From WVYX01 sp039592335 (GTDB lineage: Bacteria; Gemmatimonadota; Gemmatimonadetes; Gemmatimonadales; GWC2-71-9), in the NCBI GenBank assembly GCA_039592335.1, contig JBDHBX010000014.1, positions 1 through 64,000 of the forward strand: 64,000 nt of DNA, given 5' to 3'. Position 1 is the first letter of the stretch. Each line of letters begins with the position of its first letter. Shown here one piece after another: positions 41,390-50,365 of this stretch. Below the pieces are notes generated by a model. It ran no database searches. It was not told the origin of the DNA and worked only from the letters and a program-made list of their open reading frames with translations. Both the position numbers and the translations under genes were made by a program.

Positions 41390-43732
41390 ATGACGGGATT
41401 ACCGGCCCCGCGGCAGGTTTCGGTGGCCGGTAAGCCTGTCGCCACGATCGCCCAGTTCAACCCCTGGCCAGGCGAGGCCGGCGCCGCGGAGGCCATCGCG
41501 CGGGCCCGCGCCGACGGACGAACCACCCTGTACGATCCGGAGGCTCTCGCTCTGGTTCGGGCGCTTGGCGTTGCCGTTCCCGCTCACCTGCATCTCCGCA
41601 GCCTCGCCGACCTCGCCGACCTCGCCGACGCAGATCTTGCCGACCTGCCGTCGGACCAGCTCGTCGTGAAGGTCGTCTCGGAACACCTCCCGCATAAGAG
41701 CGACGTGGGCGGCGTAATGGTGGTGCCCAACGACCGGGCCGCAGTCGAGCGCGCCATCGGGGATATGGCGATCCGCGTCGCTCCGACACCGGTGATCGGA
41801 TACACCGTGTACGAGTTCGTGCAGCACAGCGACGCCCCCGGCGCACAGCTCTTGCTGGGCCTCCGCTGGACGGAGGACTTCGGCCCGGTGGTGATCCTGG
41901 GCCCTGGCGGCGCGCTCACCGAGTTCCTCTCGCGGGAGCTGGACGGGGGGCGGGGCGCCGCCATTCTCGCACCCGGACTCACGCGACCCGGGCGCATTGG
42001 CGAGCTGCTCGGGCACAAGGCAATCACCCGGCTGGTCACCGGCGAGGTCCGGGGCGGACCGATACAGATGCCACCGGCCGAGCTTGCCGGCCTGGTCACA
42101 CGACTCCTCGACTTCGCCGCGAGCCCCGCGGCAGCCTCGCTCGGCGAGTTCGAGGTCAACCCGCTGGTGGTGACCGACCGCGGCCTGACGGCGCTCGACG
42201 TCCTGGCCACGCTGCGTGACCCAATCGAAGCAGAGCCGGAGCGGCCGATCCACAAGTTGCGCTCGCTGCTCGAGCCCCAGCGCGTCGCGCTCATCGGGGT
42301 TTCCGATGCGATGAACCCGGGCCGCATCATCCTGCAGAACCTGCTGCGAGAGGGCTTTCCCCCGGAGCGCCTCACCGTGGTGAAGCCTGGCGCCGATGAC
42401 ATCGACGGCGTGCGCTGCGTCCCCGAGGTCGCGGCGCTGCCCGAGCCTGCCGACGTGCTGGTGCTCGGCGTCGCCGCTGCGCAAACGCCCCAGACCCTCG
42501 AGGAGATCGTCCGGCACCGCGCCGCCGAGAGTGTGATCGTGATTCCCGGGGGGCTGGGAGAGCGGGCCGGCAGCGAGGACCTCGAGCGGCGCATGCGCAA
42601 CACACTGCGGACTGCGCGGGAGACCGACTGGCAGGGCCCCGTCCTCAACGGCGGGAACTGTCTCGGGGTGCGCTCGGTCCCGGGGCGTTTCGACACGATG
42701 TTCATCCCCAAGTACAAGCTGCCGTGGCCCACGGGCGCTCCCGGCCCGGTGGCAATCATCTCGCAGAGCGGTGCCCTCGCCGTGGCAAAGTCGAGCGGGC
42801 TCGCCCGCCTGAATCCGCGCTTCGTCGTCTCGGTGGGCAACCAGACCGATCTCACCGTCGGGGACTACCTCGCCTACCTCAAGGACGACGCCGACGTCGA
42901 GGTGTTCGCCTGCTACGTGGAGGGATTCCGCCCTTTGGACGGACGGCGTTGGCTGGAGGCGGCCGCCGAGATCACGGCCACGGGTCGCAGCGTCCTGCTG
43001 TATCGCGGGGGCCGCACGCCAGCCGGGGCGCTCGCCTCCGCGTCCCACACCGCAGCGATCGCCGGCGATTACGCGGTGACCTGCGAGCTCGCCGAAGCCG
43101 CGGGGGTCGTGATTGCCGACTCCCTGGCCGACTTCGAGGACCTGATCAGGCTGTGTACGATGCTGGGCGGCAAGCGGGTGGACGGCTGGCGGCTGGGCGC
43201 GGTGTCCAATGCGGGCTTCGAGTGCGTGGCCATCGCAGACAGCCTCGGCCGCTTTCGCCTCGCGTCCTTCACGGAGGAGACCACGACCCGGCTGGCGGAC
43301 CTGCTCGAAAGCCGCCGGCTCGCGGCCGTCGTGGCGGTCGGCAATCCCGTCGATCTCACGCCGATCATGGACGACGAGCCGTACGAGACGGCCGTGCGGG
43401 CCGTGCTCGACGACAGCCAGGTGGACGTCGCCATCGTGGGGTGTGTGCCGCTGACCGGCGCGCTGGAAACGCTCCCGCGCGCAGCCGACCACGGGGAGGA
43501 CGTGCGCGACGCGCGATCGATTGCCAGCCGGTTGGCCGCGCGCTTCCGGGACAGCAACAAGGCGTGGGTCGCGGTGGTAGATGGGGGAGCGCACTTCGAT
43601 GCGATGGCGGCGCAACTGGAGGACGACGGCGTGCCGACGTTCCGCACTGCGGATCGGGCACTCCGGATGTTTGAGGCCTACTGTGCCAGTCGGCTAGGTT
43701 TGACGGAGGCACCACATCGGGTTCGAGACTAG
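41390..43732 (+). CDS. ADP-forming acyl-CoA synthetase, beta-alpha order (ATP-grasp first)
   Basis: Enzyme of 780 residues: acyl-CoA + ADP + Pi gives acid + CoA + ATP, reversibly. Residues about 30-235 form the ATP-grasp (beta) part with His102 in LPHKSDVGG. Residues from about 270 form the CoA-binding and ligase (alpha) part with LLEPQRVALIGVSD, IISQSGALAVAKSS, and the phospho-His motif ASHTAAIAG (His553, consensus SHTGALAG). The usual fused order is alpha-beta, so this chain is permuted. A TTTAAT ends 8 nt before the ATG, with no Shine-Dalgarno. It precedes the oxidoreductase genes by 9 bp. Confidence 0.9.
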   Translation: MTGLPAPRQVSVAGKPVATIAQFNPWPGEAGAAEAIARARADGRTTLYDPEALALVRALGVAVPAHLHLRSLADLADLADADLADLPSDQLVVKVVSEHLPHKSDVGGVMVVPNDRAAVERAIGDMAIRVAPTPVIGYTVYEFVQHSDAPGAQLLLGLRWTEDFGPVVILGPGGALTEFLSRELDGGRGAAILAPGLTRPGRIGELLGHKAITRLVTGEVRGGPIQMPPAELAGLVTRLLDFAASPAAASLGEFEVNPLVVTDRGLTALDVLATLRDPIEAEPERPIHKLRSLLEPQRVALIGVSDAMNPGRIILQNLLREGFPPERLTVVKPGADDIDGVRCVPEVAALPEPADVLVLGVAAAQTPQTLEEIVRHRAAESVIVIPGGLGERAGSEDLERRMRNTLRTARETDWQGPVLNGGNCLGVRSVPGRFDTMFIPKYKLPWPTGAPGPVAIISQSGALAVAKSSGLARLNPRFVVSVGNQTDLTVGDYLAYLKDDADVEVFACYVEGFRPLDGRRWLEAAAEITATGRSVLLYRGGRTPAGALASASHTAAIAGDYAVTCELAEAAGVVIADSLADFEDLIRLCTMLGGKRVDGWRLGAVSNAGFECVAIADSLGRFRLASFTEETTTRLADLLESRRLAAVVAVGNPVDLTPIMDDEPYETAVRAVLDDSQVDVAIVGCVPLTGALETLPRAADHGEDVRDARSIASRLAARFRDSNKAWVAVVDGGAHFDAMAAQLEDDGVPTFRTADRALRMFEAYCASRLGLTEAPHRVRD

Positions 43733-43741
43733 GAATACGAC

Positions 43742-45160
43742 ATGGTGACGACCAAGACCAAGATCAGACCCAAGCCGTTCCTCTTCCCGCAGATGTGCAA
43801 GGCGTGCGGACGCTGTATCGACGCCTGCCCCAAGCACTGCATTGAGATGGGAACGGAGATCGACCCGATGACCGGGTTCACACCGATCACCGTGGACCTG
43901 GAGGTGTGCAACGGGTGCGGGCTGTGCTACAGCGCGTGCCCCGAGCCGTACGGGCTCATGGCCACACCCCCGGAAGCCGAGGGGGTCGACATGGTGGTGA
44001 GCGATCCGTTCTCCTTCTTCGGTGCGCGCGAGAGGACCGCGGCGGAGCCCGCGGCGATCCCCGACGAGCGCCTGCCGATGCCAGCGCTCGAGCCGCTGGT
44101 CCTCAAGGGCAACCACGCTGCCGCCATCGGAGCCCTGATGGCGGGCTGCCGGCACTTCTTCGGCTATCCCATCACGCCGTCCACGGAGGGCGCGGAGCTG
44201 ATGGCCAAGCTGCTGCCTCAGCTGAATGGCATCTTCGTGCAGGCGGTGAGCGAGGTAGCGACGGCCAACATGATATACGGCTGCGGTGGCGCCGGACTGC
44301 GGTGCATGACCTTCACCTCGTCACCGGGCTTCAGCCTCATGCTGGAAGGGATCTCCTACATGATCGGCGCGGAAATCCCCGGCGTGTTCATCAACGTGAT
44401 GCGCGGGGGACCGGGCCTGGGCAACATCGGACCCGAGCAGGGAGACATCAAGCTGGTGTGCCGCGGTTTGGGACACGGCAATACTCACGCACTGGTCCTC
44501 GCGCCCTCCAATCCGCAGGAGATGTTGGACCTCACGATGCAGGCGTTCGACCTCGCCTTCGAGTACCGCAATCCCGTGATCGTGGTCGGTGACGGCTACC
44601 TCGGGCAGGTGACCGGCCGGGTTACACTCCCCGAGTATCTGGTGCGGCCAGGCCTCCCGTCATGGGCCGTGTACGGCGACGCGGCGCACCGGGGCAACCT
44701 GCACACGTCGATCTGGCTGAACGAGCCGGAGCTCGAGGCACACAACGTCCATCTCAACGACAAGTACCGGCGCATGACGGAGCAGGAGCAGCGCTCGGAG
44801 TGCTTTCAGTGTGATGACGCGGAATGGCTCGTCGTGGCCTGCAACACCCCGGCCCGCATGGCCAAGGGGTCGGTGCAGGCGCTGCGCGAGCGCGGCCTCA
44901 AGATCGGCCTGTTCCGACCCGTCACCCTCTGGCCCTTCCCGATCGACGCGCTGCTGCCGCTGCTCCAAGGCAAGCGCGGCCTGATCGTGGTGGAGGCGGG
45001 CGCCGGCCAGCTGGAAGATGAAGTCCGGCTGGCGCTGAGCCACGCCGGTGTCACCTCCCCTCCAACGATTCACCGGGTACAGCACTTCGGCGGGGTGCTT
45101 CCCCAACAGCGAGAGATCGTCGACCACATCGCCGCCCTCGCGGAGGCGGACCATGGATAG
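43742..45160 (+). CDS. 2-oxoacid:ferredoxin oxidoreductase, fused ferredoxin-alpha subunit
   Basis: Subunit of 472 residues. Residues 1-70 carry two 4Fe-4S sites: Cys19, 22, 25, 29 and Cys56, 59, 62, 66 (the delta-type ferredoxin). From about 115 the alpha domain follows: FFGYPITPSTEGAELM, EVATANMIYGCGGAGLRCMT, GGPGLGNIGPEQGD and NPVIVVGDGYLGQ. With the next gene it converts a 2-oxo acid, CoA and oxidised ferredoxin to acyl-CoA, CO2 and reduced ferredoxin. VOR- or KOR-like; the substrate cannot be set from sequence. It overlaps the next gene by 8 bp. Confidence 0.92.
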   Translation: MVTTKTKIRPKPFLFPQMCKACGRCIDACPKHCIEMGTEIDPMTGFTPITVDLEVCNGCGLCYSACPEPYGLMATPPEAEGVDMVVSDPFSFFGARERTAAEPAAIPDERLPMPALEPLVLKGNHAAAIGALMAGCRHFFGYPITPSTEGAELMAKLLPQLNGIFVQAVSEVATANMIYGCGGAGLRCMTFTSSPGFSLMLEGISYMIGAEIPGVFINVMRGGPGLGNIGPEQGDIKLVCRGLGHGNTHALVLAPSNPQEMLDLTMQAFDLAFEYRNPVIVVGDGYLGQVTGRVTLPEYLVRPGLPSWAVYGDAAHRGNLHTSIWLNEPELEAHNVHLNDKYRRMTEQEQRSECFQCDDAEWLVVACNTPARMAKGSVQALRERGLKIGLFRPVTLWPFPIDALLPLLQGKRGLIVVEAGAGQLEDEVRLALSHAGVTSPPTIHRVQHFGGVLPQQREIVDHIAALAEADHG

Positions 45161-46586
45161 CGTGTTCTACGGACGCTTCGAGCGCCACGCCCAGGACGGA
45201 CTCAAGGGTCTCACCACGCACTACTGCCCGGGGTGCGGCCACGGTCTGATCCACAAGTACCTCGCCGAGTCGCTCGACGAACTGGGCGTGCAGGATCGCA
45301 CCGTTGCCATTTCGCCGGTGGGGTGCGCGGTCTTCATGTACTACTACCTCGACGTGGGGAATGTGCAGGCCGCGCACGGGCGGGCGCCGGCCGTAGGGCT
45401 GGGCCACAAGGTGGCGAACCCCGACTCCATCGTGGTGAGCTACCAGGGAGACGGCGACCTGGCCTCCATCGGTCTCGCCGAGATCATGCAGGCCACGTCG
45501 ATGGGTCTGCCCATGACCTTCATCTTCGTGAACAACGCCATCTACGGCATGACCGGCGGGCAGATGGCCCCGACCACGCTGCGGAACCAGCGGACCACCA
45601 CGACGCCCACGGGACGGAGCCGGATCACGGGCGAGCCGATGCGCATGGCCGAGACGGTGGCGCAGATGGACGCTCCGATCTACGTGGAGCGCGTCGCACT
45701 GTACGACAACAAGCAGCGCACCCGAGCCAAGAAGGCCATCAAGAAGGCGCTGCGGTTGCAGGTCGAGAACCGGGGGCTGTCGTTCGTCGAGGTGCTCTCC
45801 GAGTGCCCCGTCCACCTCCACATGACGCCGCTCGAAGCGGAGCAATGGGTGAAGAGTGAGATGACTCCGGTGTTCCCACTCGGCCCGAAAAAGGACGCAG
45901 AGGTGGAGCCGTGGTTCGACCCGGGTACGCCCAACTTCGAGCCCGCCGAGGTCGGGCGCGTGATCGGCGGTGCCACCGAGCCGCCCCAGCGCTTCGGCAA
46001 GGGCTTCCCGTCACACGTTCACGAGGACGACATCGCGATCAAGTTCGCGGGCAGCGGTGGCGACGGCGCGCAAACCATCGCGGTGCTCACGGTGCGGACG
46101 GCGATCAACGAGGGCTTCGACGCGACCCACATTCCGAGTTACGGTCCGGAATCCCGCGGCGGGACCTCTTATGCCGACGTGCACGTCGCCACACAGGAAG
46201 TGTTGTCGCCGGCGTCGCCCTCGCCGCACGTGCTCGTGGCGTTCAACCCGCCCAGCCTCGAGAAGTTCGGACCGCTCGTCGAGCCCGGCGGGATCGTGAT
46301 CTACGACAGCTCCATCGTGCCGCAGCCCCCCGAGCTGGACCCCAGTGTCCAGATGACGGGGATTCCCTGCACGCAGATCGCGGCGCAACTGGGCAAGACG
46401 ATGGTGAAGAACGTGGTGGCGCTGGGCGCGCTGCAAGCAGCCACCGAGCTGTTCCCCAAGGAGAGCTTCGTGGCCACGATACGCGACGCCCTGAAGAAGG
46501 ACTGTGCGCTGCTCGAGCTGAACGAGGCCGCGTTCGACTACGGCGTCGAGGCCTACCGGGAAGCGAGGTCCGCCGCTACGGCGTGA
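45153..46586 (+). CDS. 2-oxoacid:ferredoxin oxidoreductase, fused beta-gamma subunit
   Basis: Subunit of 477 residues. The beta part (1-280) binds TPP and a 4Fe-4S cluster: CPGCGHGL (Cys25, 28), PVGC (Cys58), GDGD at 99-102 with VNNAIYGMTGGQ downstream. The gamma part (from about 293) has IKFAGSGGDGAQTIAVL, SYGPESRGGTSYADV and VALGALQAATELFP. With the delta-alpha chain this makes a two-polypeptide enzyme. ATG 45153 gives the family start MDSVFYGRFERH; the upstream ATG at 45048 lies in the previous gene. Its end overlaps the convergent alcohol dehydrogenase gene by 11 bp. Confidence 0.92.
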   Translation: MDSVFYGRFERHAQDGLKGLTTHYCPGCGHGLIHKYLAESLDELGVQDRTVAISPVGCAVFMYYYLDVGNVQAAHGRAPAVGLGHKVANPDSIVVSYQGDGDLASIGLAEIMQATSMGLPMTFIFVNNAIYGMTGGQMAPTTLRNQRTTTTPTGRSRITGEPMRMAETVAQMDAPIYVERVALYDNKQRTRAKKAIKKALRLQVENRGLSFVEVLSECPVHLHMTPLEAEQWVKSEMTPVFPLGPKKDAEVEPWFDPGTPNFEPAEVGRVIGGATEPPQRFGKGFPSHVHEDDIAIKFAGSGGDGAQTIAVLTVRTAINEGFDATHIPSYGPESRGGTSYADVHVATQEVLSPASPSPHVLVAFNPPSLEKFGPLVEPGGIVIYDSSIVPQPPELDPSVQMTGIPCTQIAAQLGKTMVKNVVALGALQAATELFPKESFVATIRDALKKDCALLELNEAAFDYGVEAYREARSAATA

Positions 46587-47820
46587 GGAGCACCTTCACC
46601 GCGCCGCTCTGGCGCCGATGGCGGGCGGCACCGAGGGCGCTGCGGTATTGGTGCAGGGGGTAGGTGTGGGTAACCAGATCGGCCACCCGTGCGTCGGTGG
46701 CCAGCAGCAAGCGCTGCGTCAACTCATAGGTGTGGAGCGTTTCGCCGTCCCACCGCTCCCGTCCGTACCCCAGCACTCCTTGAATCGCCACTTCGCGAGC
46801 CCACACCATCGTGAGGTCCAGCTTGCGCGCCCCGGCACAGCCGAGCAGCACCAGCTTGCCCCGAGGCGCCGCGTAGCGCAGGGCTTGGTCGAGCGTCTGG
46901 CGGTTTCCCACGCAGTCGTAGACGAGTGGGAATCCGCCTCCGGCGTACACCTCCGGCCCCACCGGCGGCCGATAGGCGGCCGCGCCGGTCTGGAGCATTG
47001 CGCCTCTCGCGCTGTCCCCCGGCGTCACCGTCTGCGTGGCGCCGAGCCGGTCGGCCAGGTCGCATTCGTGGGACCGCTTCGCCTGGGCCACGATGTCCCC
47101 ATCGAACCCCAGTGCACGGAGCGCCCAGATTGCAGCGAAGGCGATGGGCCCGCTCCCAATCACCAGCACACGCTCCGCCGCGTCGGTGAGCGTGCGCAGC
47201 ACCGCATGGACGGCCACCGACAACGGTTCCATGAGAACCGCCGTGCGGTCGTCCAGCGCGCCGTCCACCGGGTAGACCTGCGACTCGTGCGCGATGAGCC
47301 GCTCGCCCCACCCGCCGGGGAGGTCGCGGTGGAAGCCCAACGAGAGCCCGCGCGCCAGCGCCCGTCCGCCGATCTGCAGGGGACCTGCCTCGCCACCGCG
47401 GGCGCACGCCCCGGGAATGCCGGCGGCGCACGCCGCGCACAGCTCGTCGTCGGGGAACCCACGCACCGTACAGGAAACGATGGGGTCGAGAACAATACGT
47501 TGCCCCGGCCGCACGCGCGTGACCGCCGAGCCCACCTCGGTGACGCACGCCAGGACTTCATGACCCAACACGCACGGGAACGACGCGAACGGCTCCATGA
47601 GGGGGCTCGTGTTGAAGGTGAGACTCCCGAGGTCGGTGCCGCAGATCCCGCCGGCGATCACGTCGGCCTCGATCCAGCGATCTCCCGGGGGTTCGGGGGC
47701 CGGCACCTCCGCCAGGCGTACGCCACTCAGACGGCCGAACGCGACACTGTCGGTGAACCCGCCCAGTGCCCGTCCCAGGACGTAACGAGGAATCGAGAAG
47801 TTGAACGTGACAGCTCGCAT
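46576..47820 (-). CDS. Zinc-dependent alcohol dehydrogenase family protein
   Basis: Medium-chain dehydrogenase of 414 residues. The catalytic zinc site has Cys60 (GGICGTDLG) and His87-Glu88 (GHEV); the structural zinc has Cys117, 128, 131 and 139. The cofactor fold includes VLVIGSGPIAFAAIWALRALG. An N-terminal stretch of about 35 residues precedes the domain. Likely oxidises a secondary alcohol or polyol with NAD(P). Substrate unknown. The ATG at 47820 is divergent from the alanine dehydrogenase-like gene at 47928, so they may share regulation. Confidence 0.85.
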   Translation of the reverse strand: MRAVTFNFSIPRYVLGRALGGFTDSVAFGRLSGVRLAEVPAPEPPGDRWIEADVIAGGICGTDLGSLTFNTSPLMEPFASFPCVLGHEVLACVTEVGSAVTRVRPGQRIVLDPIVSCTVRGFPDDELCAACAAGIPGACARGGEAGPLQIGGRALARGLSLGFHRDLPGGWGERLIAHESQVYPVDGALDDRTAVLMEPLSVAVHAVLRTLTDAAERVLVIGSGPIAFAAIWALRALGFDGDIVAQAKRSHECDLADRLGATQTVTPGDSARGAMLQTGAAAYRPPVGPEVYAGGGFPLVYDCVGNRQTLDQALRYAAPRGKLVLLGCAGARKLDLTMVWAREVAIQGVLGYGRERWDGETLHTYELTQRLLLATDARVADLVTHTYPLHQYRSALGAARHRRQSGAVKVLLTP

Positions 47821-47927
47821 GGACAGACCCCCGCAACCACCGTCGCGCGGGCCCCAACTTCGGTCCCAGGACCCGCGCGGGTCAAGTACCCGCTGCGGTG
47901 CGACGAGTACCCAAGGAGAGCGACACG

Positions 47928-49061
47928 ATGATCATCGGTGTTCCCCGCGAGATCCACCGCCACGAGCATCGCGTGGCCCTCACCCCCTACGGCGCCAGGC
48001 AGCTCACGCGGCGCGGCCACACCGTGGTCGTGGAGCAGGCCGCCGGGCTCGAGGCACTCTTCACCGACCGTGAGTACGAGGAGGCAGGATCACAGATCGT
48101 CTTCTCGAGCGAGGAGGCGTACAAGCGCGCCGACCTGGTTGCGCGCGTCGGGATCCTGTCGAGCGATGACCTCGACTACTTGAAGCCCGGATCGGTGATC
48201 GGGGCATTCCACCACCTGACGGTGGCCTCCCGCTCCATCATCGAGCGGCTGCAGGAACTGAAGATGACGATCATCGGGTACGAACTCATCGAGGACCCGC
48301 ACGGTCGGCGACCACTCCTCATCCCGTTCAGCGAGATGGCCGGGCAGATGGCGGTCTACATCGCAGCGCACTACCTGCAGAACGAGGGCGGGGGACGCGG
48401 CATTCTGCTCGGAGCTGTGCCCGGCATCGCGCCGCCGACGATCGTCATCCTGGGCGCGGGGACCGTGGGACGCATGGCGGCACGCCGCGCGCGCGCGATT
48501 GGCGCCCACGTGATCGTGCTGGACGCCGACCTGGAGAAGCTGCGCGTGCTGAGTCGCGAGCTGGGAGGCCAGATCGTCACGCAGGTGGCGACCCCCGAGC
48601 GACTGGAGCAGTACACCGCGATCGCCGATGTCGTGATCGGCGCGATCCTGATTCCCGGTGCGCGGACGCCGTACCTGATCACCGAGGAGATGGTGAAGAC
48701 AATGCGCGCCGGCAGCGTGATCATCGATGTCTCGATCGATCAGGGCGGCTGCTCCGAAACGAGCCGCCCCACGACGCTGGACGACCCCTCCTACATCGTG
48801 CACGACGTGGTGCACTACTGCGTCCCGAACATGACCGCCAACATCGCCCGCACGGCGTCCCGTGCGCTCTCCGACGCCGTCATCGCCCACCTCGGGGCGG
48901 TGATAGAGCACGGCGTGAACAGCGCCTTGCGGGAGGATCCCTGGCTCGCCGCCGGCGTCTACATGTACGAGGGCACGCTGGTACACGAGGAGCTCGCCGC
49001 GGCGATGAAGGTCAGTGCCACGCCGCTCGACCGGCTGCTGGCGGGAGGGCGAGCGTCATGA
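47928..49061 (+). CDS. Alanine dehydrogenase/transhydrogenase family protein lacking active-site Lys75
   Basis: NAD-dependent dehydrogenase-like protein of 377 residues. Alanine dehydrogenase blocks are clear: PREIHRHEHRVALTP (Arg15), GAVPGIAPPTIVILGAGTVG, IDVSIDQGGCSETSRPTT and HDVVHYCVPNM. The His95/96 region is kept, but the VKEP block with catalytic Lys75 reads VGIL, giving Gly75. It may use a different substrate or act without the usual chemistry. AAGGAGAG precedes ATG 47928. The CoA-transferase gene overlaps its stop by 4 bp. Confidence 0.85.
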   Translation: MIIGVPREIHRHEHRVALTPYGARQLTRRGHTVVVEQAAGLEALFTDREYEEAGSQIVFSSEEAYKRADLVARVGILSSDDLDYLKPGSVIGAFHHLTVASRSIIERLQELKMTIIGYELIEDPHGRRPLLIPFSEMAGQMAVYIAAHYLQNEGGGRGILLGAVPGIAPPTIVILGAGTVGRMAARRARAIGAHVIVLDADLEKLRVLSRELGGQIVTQVATPERLEQYTAIADVVIGAILIPGARTPYLITEEMVKTMRAGSVIIDVSIDQGGCSETSRPTTLDDPSYIVHDVVHYCVPNMTANIARTASRALSDAVIAHLGAVIEHGVNSALREDPWLAAGVYMYEGTLVHEELAAAMKVSATPLDRLLAGGRAS

Positions 49062-50356
49062 ACTGGCTCGACGACTACAAGTCCAAGCTCCAGACCCCGG
49101 CCGAGGCCGTCGCACGCGTACGGAGCGGCAACCGCGTCTACTACGCGGGGAACGCCGCGATCCCGCAGGCCCTGGTACGCGCGCTGGCCGACCGACGCGA
49201 TGAGCTGCAGGACGTGCAGCTCAACCACGTGCTGCTGATCGGGGAGGATCCCCTGTCGGCCCCCGGCATGGAAGGGCGCTTCCGGCACAACTCCCTGTTC
49301 GTGGGACCGGCCGACCGCAAGGCGGTGAACGATGGCCGCGCCGATTACGTGCCGATCTTCCTGCACCAGATCCCCCGGCTCTTCAAGGAAGGGATCGTGC
49401 CGCTCGACGTGACGATCGTCCAGACATCTCCGCCCGACGAGCATGGCTTCATGAGCCTCGGTGTGGAGACACTGGCTTCGGTGGCGGCGTGCCAGACGGC
49501 CAAGACGGTCATCGTCCAGGTCAACGAGAAGATGCCGCGCGTGCTGGGCGACACGTTCCTGCACGTCAACCGGGTGGACTCGATCGTGGAGTACACTGAG
49601 CCGCTCCCGACGCTCACACCCAAGCCGGCGACCGACGTGGAGAAGGCCATTGCCGCCCACGTGCTCGGCCTGATCACCCCCGGCGCCACACTGCAGATGG
49701 GCATCGGCGGGATTCCCGACTCGGTGTACGAGGCCATGGAGGGCGACCTGGACCTGGGGATCCACACCGAGATGATCTCGGATGGTGGCATGCGCGCGAT
49801 CCAGCGGGGTGTCGTGACCGGCGCCCAGAAGAACCTCCACCCTGGGAAGGTCGTCATCACGTTCGCGCTCGGAAGCGACGAGCTGTACGACTATCTCGAC
49901 AACAACCCGTTCATCGAGGCCCACCCCGTCAGTCACGTGAACGACCCCGCGGTGGTGAGCCAGAACGACAACATGGTGGCGGTGAACTCCGCCATCGAGG
50001 TCGATCTCACCGGCCAGATCTGCTCCGATTCGATCGGCCCGTTCATCTACTCGGGATTCGGCGGCCAGGTCGACTTCATTCGCGGCGCGGCACACTCCAA
50101 GGGCGGGCGGCCCATCATTGCCCTGCCCTCCACCGCCAAAGGCGGCGAGATGTCCCGCATCGTGCCGTTTCTCAAGCAGGGTGCGGGGGTGGTTACCAGC
50201 CGCGCAGACGTCCACTACGTTGTTACCGAGCACGGCGTGGCCAACTTGTTCGGCAAGAACCTGCGCGAACGCGCCGAGGCACTCATCGAGATCGCGGCAC
50301 CCGCGTTTCGCGAGGAGCTCGAACGCGCGGCGAAGGAGCGGAAGCTGCTGCCTTAG
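49058..50356 (+). CDS. Acetyl-CoA hydrolase/4-hydroxybutyrate CoA-transferase family protein
   Basis: CoA-transferase of 432 residues, moving CoA between acetyl-CoA and another acid. Family blocks: GNRVYYAGNAAIPQAL, GIGGIPDSVYEAM, HTEMISDGGM, NSAIEVDLTGQICSDSIG (with the likely catalytic Glu), SGFGGQVDFIRGA and VVTEHGVANLFGKNLRERAE. The acceptor could be butyrate-, propionate- or succinate-like. It overlaps the preceding gene (ATGA), and threonine dehydrogenase follows by 9 bp, so it is part of an amino acid catabolic set. Confidence 0.88.
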   Translation: MNWLDDYKSKLQTPAEAVARVRSGNRVYYAGNAAIPQALVRALADRRDELQDVQLNHVLLIGEDPLSAPGMEGRFRHNSLFVGPADRKAVNDGRADYVPIFLHQIPRLFKEGIVPLDVTIVQTSPPDEHGFMSLGVETLASVAACQTAKTVIVQVNEKMPRVLGDTFLHVNRVDSIVEYTEPLPTLTPKPATDVEKAIAAHVLGLITPGATLQMGIGGIPDSVYEAMEGDLDLGIHTEMISDGGMRAIQRGVVTGAQKNLHPGKVVITFALGSDELYDYLDNNPFIEAHPVSHVNDPAVVSQNDNMVAVNSAIEVDLTGQICSDSIGPFIYSGFGGQVDFIRGAAHSKGGRPIIALPSTAKGGEMSRIVPFLKQGAGVVTSRADVHYVVTEHGVANLFGKNLRERAEALIEIAAPAFREELERAAKERKLLP

Positions 50357-50365
50357 GGAGGGACA

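Noticed and set aside
41399..43615. Long minus-strand open frame antisense to the acyl-CoA synthetase
   Set aside because: Composition is that of an antisense shadow; the plus strand carries catalytic His102 and His553 motifs.
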